Assembly: GCA_029265815.1 (NCBI GenBank)
Contig: JAJUGU010000004.1
Coordinates: 124,001 to 188,000, forward strand
Direction: 5' to 3'
Source: Anaerolineaceae bacterium
GTDB lineage: Bacteria; Chloroflexota; Anaerolineae; Anaerolineales; Anaerolineaceae
Length of the DNA: 64,000 bases
Both the position numbers and the translations under genes were made by a program. How positions within the stretch are numbered: the first letter of the stretch is position 1; every line of letters begins with the position of its first letter. Positions 61,766 to 64,000 of the stretch are shown piece by piece. The notes below the pieces were generated by a model. It had not been told where the DNA came from. It made no database searches and was given only the letters and a program-made list of their open reading frames with translations.

Positions 61766-62368
61766 ATGTGGATATCCCCAAATCATCAAGAAACTGATTT
61801 CAATTCACTCTTATCAATCGACGATAAAATCACTATTTTCGTTGACAGAACACTTGGGTGGCAACTTGATATCGCTAATATATGCATCAATGGTAAAAAA
61901 GATAATTATGGAAATATTGTAATTGAGGCTATACCCCACTCTGGTTATGCAGTCTTATCAATTGTTTTCAGTTATTTTGAAATGATTGGTAAATTCATTA
62001 ACGGATATGATAAAAATGGTTCATCACAAACACACTTTGTAAAAGGTATATATCTCGTATTCCCCGAATTGGAAAATTTTCCTAAAGACTCTGTAAATGA
62101 CTTTTTAGAGGCTCTATATGAAGGTGCACGATGCGGTCTTTATCATGGAGGATTGCCAGATTCTCGCATTGTTTTATTTGGACAATCTAATTGCCCAATT
62201 TTTTACCATAACGGATGTAAAAAAATAATTATCAACCCACATTTGTTAATACCGAAACTTGTTGAGCACCTAAAGAAATACGAATCCGATCTAAGAAATC
62301 CAGAGAATGAGATTTTGAGAAGCAATTTTGAAAATAGATTCGATTTCCTTAACAAGCCCTTCGATTAA
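61766..62368 (+). CDS. AT-rich orphan gene of unknown function
   Basis: The 200-residue product has no recognised domain; it is rich in aromatic and Ile/Asn residues and is probably soluble. Third-position usage is strongly AT-biased compared with neighbours, which suggests recent transfer. The ATG at 61766 has AAAGGTGG upstream. It follows the alpha/beta hydrolase and stands before the convergent DegT-like gene. Confidence 0.65.
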   Translation: MWISPNHQETDFNSLLSIDDKITIFVDRTLGWQLDIANICINGKKDNYGNIVIEAIPHSGYAVLSIVFSYFEMIGKFINGYDKNGSSQTHFVKGIYLVFPELENFPKDSVNDFLEALYEGARCGLYHGGLPDSRIVLFGQSNCPIFYHNGCKKIIINPHLLIPKLVEHLKKYESDLRNPENEILRSNFENRFDFLNKPFD

Positions 62369-62507
62369 AAACTACCTTGATACAAAAGCCACAGTGTCAT
62401 TCCGACAAGGTTCACTCCACATTTTATTGTCCCCGAAATTGTCTAATTATTTGATAAGTTGCATGAAATGTACATCCAACTGATATCCCCAAGCAGGTCA
62501 ACACATC

Positions 62508-63560
62508 CTACCCCATAATTTCTCTTAACTTTTGCGCCTGGTATTCCATGTGTTTATGCCCCCACCGCTGATCGGTGACCAGCGTCAGTATGCTGCGCGC
62601 CATCTCCACAGCTGTTTCATTCCCGTTCAATCGCGAGTCGCAGAGCAGACCATCCCAGTGTACGGTCAGGCCGATTCCCGCTTCGCCCAGCGCGTCGAAC
62701 AAATGGTCGCGGTCGATGCCCGACACATAAACCGGCAATCCCAGCGGTGCCAGATCCGGCGGCAACAGCGGGAAGATCGGTTCGATCCCGCGAATGTCTT
62801 TGATCAAAGCCAGCAAATACGCATAATTCACATGCCGCCTGGCGCGCATGGAATTCCAGTCCAGGTATTTGATCGCTTCCTGTTCCTGCGCGTCGCCTTC
62901 CACAGTCATATCCTCCGCGTAGACCCTTTCCGCCTGTTCGTAGAGGTTCACCAATTGCTCGCGGCTGCCCAGCCCCTTATAAAGATACTCCGCCAGTCGG
63001 GCGCGGTATTCGCGGATCAACGGCAGTCTGCGGTTCGGAATTCCGTTGCGCTTCTCGATAAACGGCGCAACATCATGCGGAGTGATCAGATACCCGCCGT
63101 CATAAGGAGCCAGCTTGCGCAGGCTGTAAAACACGAAATCACCCAGAGTCTTAACGCTGAAGATCGCATGAGCGTTATCTTCTACTACGAACATGCCCTT
63201 TGATTTAAGAAAAGAAATGAAATTTTGCTCCAGACCAGAGTGTTGAAAACCGAAATAATTGATGAAATATAATGCACGATGCCGCTCCGCCTGACGCTGC
63301 AAGTCTTCCAGATCGATGGAGAGATCGCGCTTGACCTGGTAGTAATCGCAGGCCAGACCGCAGCGTTCCAGAGTGTCGACGATGGTCGGGCACAAATACG
63401 AGGGCAGCAGAATGCGCTCAATACCGCGGCTGAGCAGGTAATCGCTGATCACGATCAGGCAAGCCTTGCCGCCGCTGAGAAAGGTCATTCCCCGGGTATC
63501 GATCACCGGCTGAGTGATTTTTCCCCACCCGTCATAATAGAATTCACCACCAACGAACAT
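62508..63560 (-). CDS. PLP-dependent DegT/DnrJ-like aminotransferase-fold protein
   Basis: The 350-residue protein shows the fold-type I PLP pattern: FLSGGKACLIVIS near the start, LLPSYLCPTIVDTL, the cofactor-binding Asp in VVEDNAHAIF, and the Schiff-base Lys in FYSLRKLAPYDGGYL. DegT-family enzymes make amino-sugars for surface polysaccharides. The reaction here is unknown, and the C-terminal half is divergent. GGAG precedes the ATG. Neighbouring genes outside the window would reveal whether it belongs to a polysaccharide locus. Confidence 0.78.
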   Translation of the reverse strand: MFVGGEFYYDGWGKITQPVIDTRGMTFLSGGKACLIVISDYLLSRGIERILLPSYLCPTIVDTLERCGLACDYYQVKRDLSIDLEDLQRQAERHRALYFINYFGFQHSGLEQNFISFLKSKGMFVVEDNAHAIFSVKTLGDFVFYSLRKLAPYDGGYLITPHDVAPFIEKRNGIPNRRLPLIREYRARLAEYLYKGLGSREQLVNLYEQAERVYAEDMTVEGDAQEQEAIKYLDWNSMRARRHVNYAYLLALIKDIRGIEPIFPLLPPDLAPLGLPVYVSGIDRDHLFDALGEAGIGLTVHWDGLLCDSRLNGNETAVEMARSILTLVTDQRWGHKHMEYQAQKLREIMG

Positions 63561-63852
63561 TTTTCTCCAATTCCATTTCTATTGCAAACCTTTTATATCA
63601 CCATCTGTAAATTTACGATGGATTTCATCAACCCATTCAAGATGCAAATTATAAAGGGGAAAATTCATCACATATAGAAATTACCAGCAAATTTTTGCCA
63701 TCAGCATTTTTTGTGACAAAGTGATTTGCGATTCCTGTTTATCCAGAGATTGAAACTCTTTTCAGTCGAAGCAATCAAATTAATGTTTCAGGTCGGTCAT
63801 CATTCGTGTAATAATATTCATGAAGCTCTCCTGTTTTGTTGAAAGGAATCAC

Positions 63853-64000
63853 ATGAAATACTTCAAGTATTGGGCAAGCCGTGATTACCCACTTCCCGTC
63901 GTCGTTTTCATCATGTTATGTGCAGGTGGGCTTTTTGTCTTCCTGATTCCCTGGACGCTGATCGTCCCCCTGCCCCGCCTGGATGTGAGACTCGGGCTGC
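63853..64000 (+). CDS. Start of a membrane protein gene (cut by window end)
   Basis: An ATG at 63853 with AAAGGAATCAC upstream opens MKYFKYWASRDYPLPVVVF, then a hydrophobic helix and IPWTLIVPLPRLDVRLGL to the window edge. It is not in the ORF track because it is truncated. A membrane protein is evident; its family cannot be told from 49 residues. Confidence 0.65.
   Translation, partial: MKYFKYWASRDYPLPVVVFIMLCAGGLFVFLIPWTLIVPLPRLDVRLGL

Noticed and set aside
62532-63203. 223-codon plus-strand ORF
   Set aside because: It is antisense to the PLP-enzyme gene, which has cofactor motifs and a ribosome site; the shadow is Gln/Arg/Ile-rich without motifs.
63754-63775. GATTGAAAC, as at the end of many CRISPR repeats
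   Set aside because: It occurs once with no spacer-repeat array and no cas genes.

Overview
The window reads as chromosomal DNA of an anaerobic, heterotrophic Chloroflexota bacterium, most likely of class Anaerolineae (inference). The signs are Thr/Pro-rich low-complexity linkers in surface lipoproteins, a CrtI-type desaturase, a heliorhodopsin, an archaeal-style mevalonate cluster, a hybrid-cluster protein and FeoABC-type iron uptake. There is no phage, insertion sequence or CRISPR array. Several genes place a near-consensus -10 hexamer 6-9 nt before the start codon, which implies leaderless mRNAs; other genes have good GGAGG sites.

Layout. 0-8.5 kb: cell-envelope genes (partial surface protein, LysM lipoprotein, TPR membrane protein, a class A PBP homologue with eroded active sites), a HAD phosphatase and a membrane-anchored HExxH protein. 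8.6-22 kb: housekeeping and signalling (miaB, M23 peptidase, GAF-SpoIIE phosphatase, thrC, GAF-PAS histidine kinase, MBL-like protein, nth, zinc-ribbon membrane protein, histidine phosphatase, a membrane protein behind a perfect sigma-70 promoter with an inverted repeat, rnd, beta-CASP nuclease). 22.1-22.4 kb: tRNA-Ser(CGA) followed by a 55-bp duplication of its 3' end. 22.4-31.3 kb: YcaQ-type glycosylase, SWIM protein, GNAT, stomatin/NfeD pair, two-winged-helix protein, UPF0173 hydrolase, membrane-anchored Mrr-like nuclease, and a coupled operon of PII-like protein, cation antiporter and HExxH protein.

31.5-35.6 kb: HMG-CoA reductase, archaeal-type HMG-CoA synthase, a thiolase-fold protein lacking the usual catalytic Cys and His, and its DUF35 partner. 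A 20-nt element (one mismatch) lies upstream of both the reductase and the DUF35 gene. 35.8-41.1 kb: accessory-looking block with a heliorhodopsin among DUF2804, DUF2200, PAS, DUF4256, thioredoxin-like and multi-TM proteins. 41.3-44 kb: a Tat-exported fumarate-reductase-like flavoprotein divergent from a TetR regulator, with a 14-bp-arm inverted repeat between them.

44-54.3 kb: membrane HETGH protein, MFS transporter, YkgJ, DUF72, DUF4230, hcp, CrtI-like desaturase with an unlisted 48-codon membrane ORF just upstream, and a beta-propeller lipoprotein. 54.4-64 kb: DUF218 protein, small membrane protein, MgtC, then DtxR divergent from feoA-feoB-feoC over a 31-bp palindrome, flavodoxin, a frameshifted small membrane gene, alpha/beta hydrolase, an AT-rich orphan gene, a DegT-like PLP enzyme and the start of another gene. 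Two genes (about 39.88 and 60.48 kb) look broken by single-base frameshifts that could be real or assembly errors.
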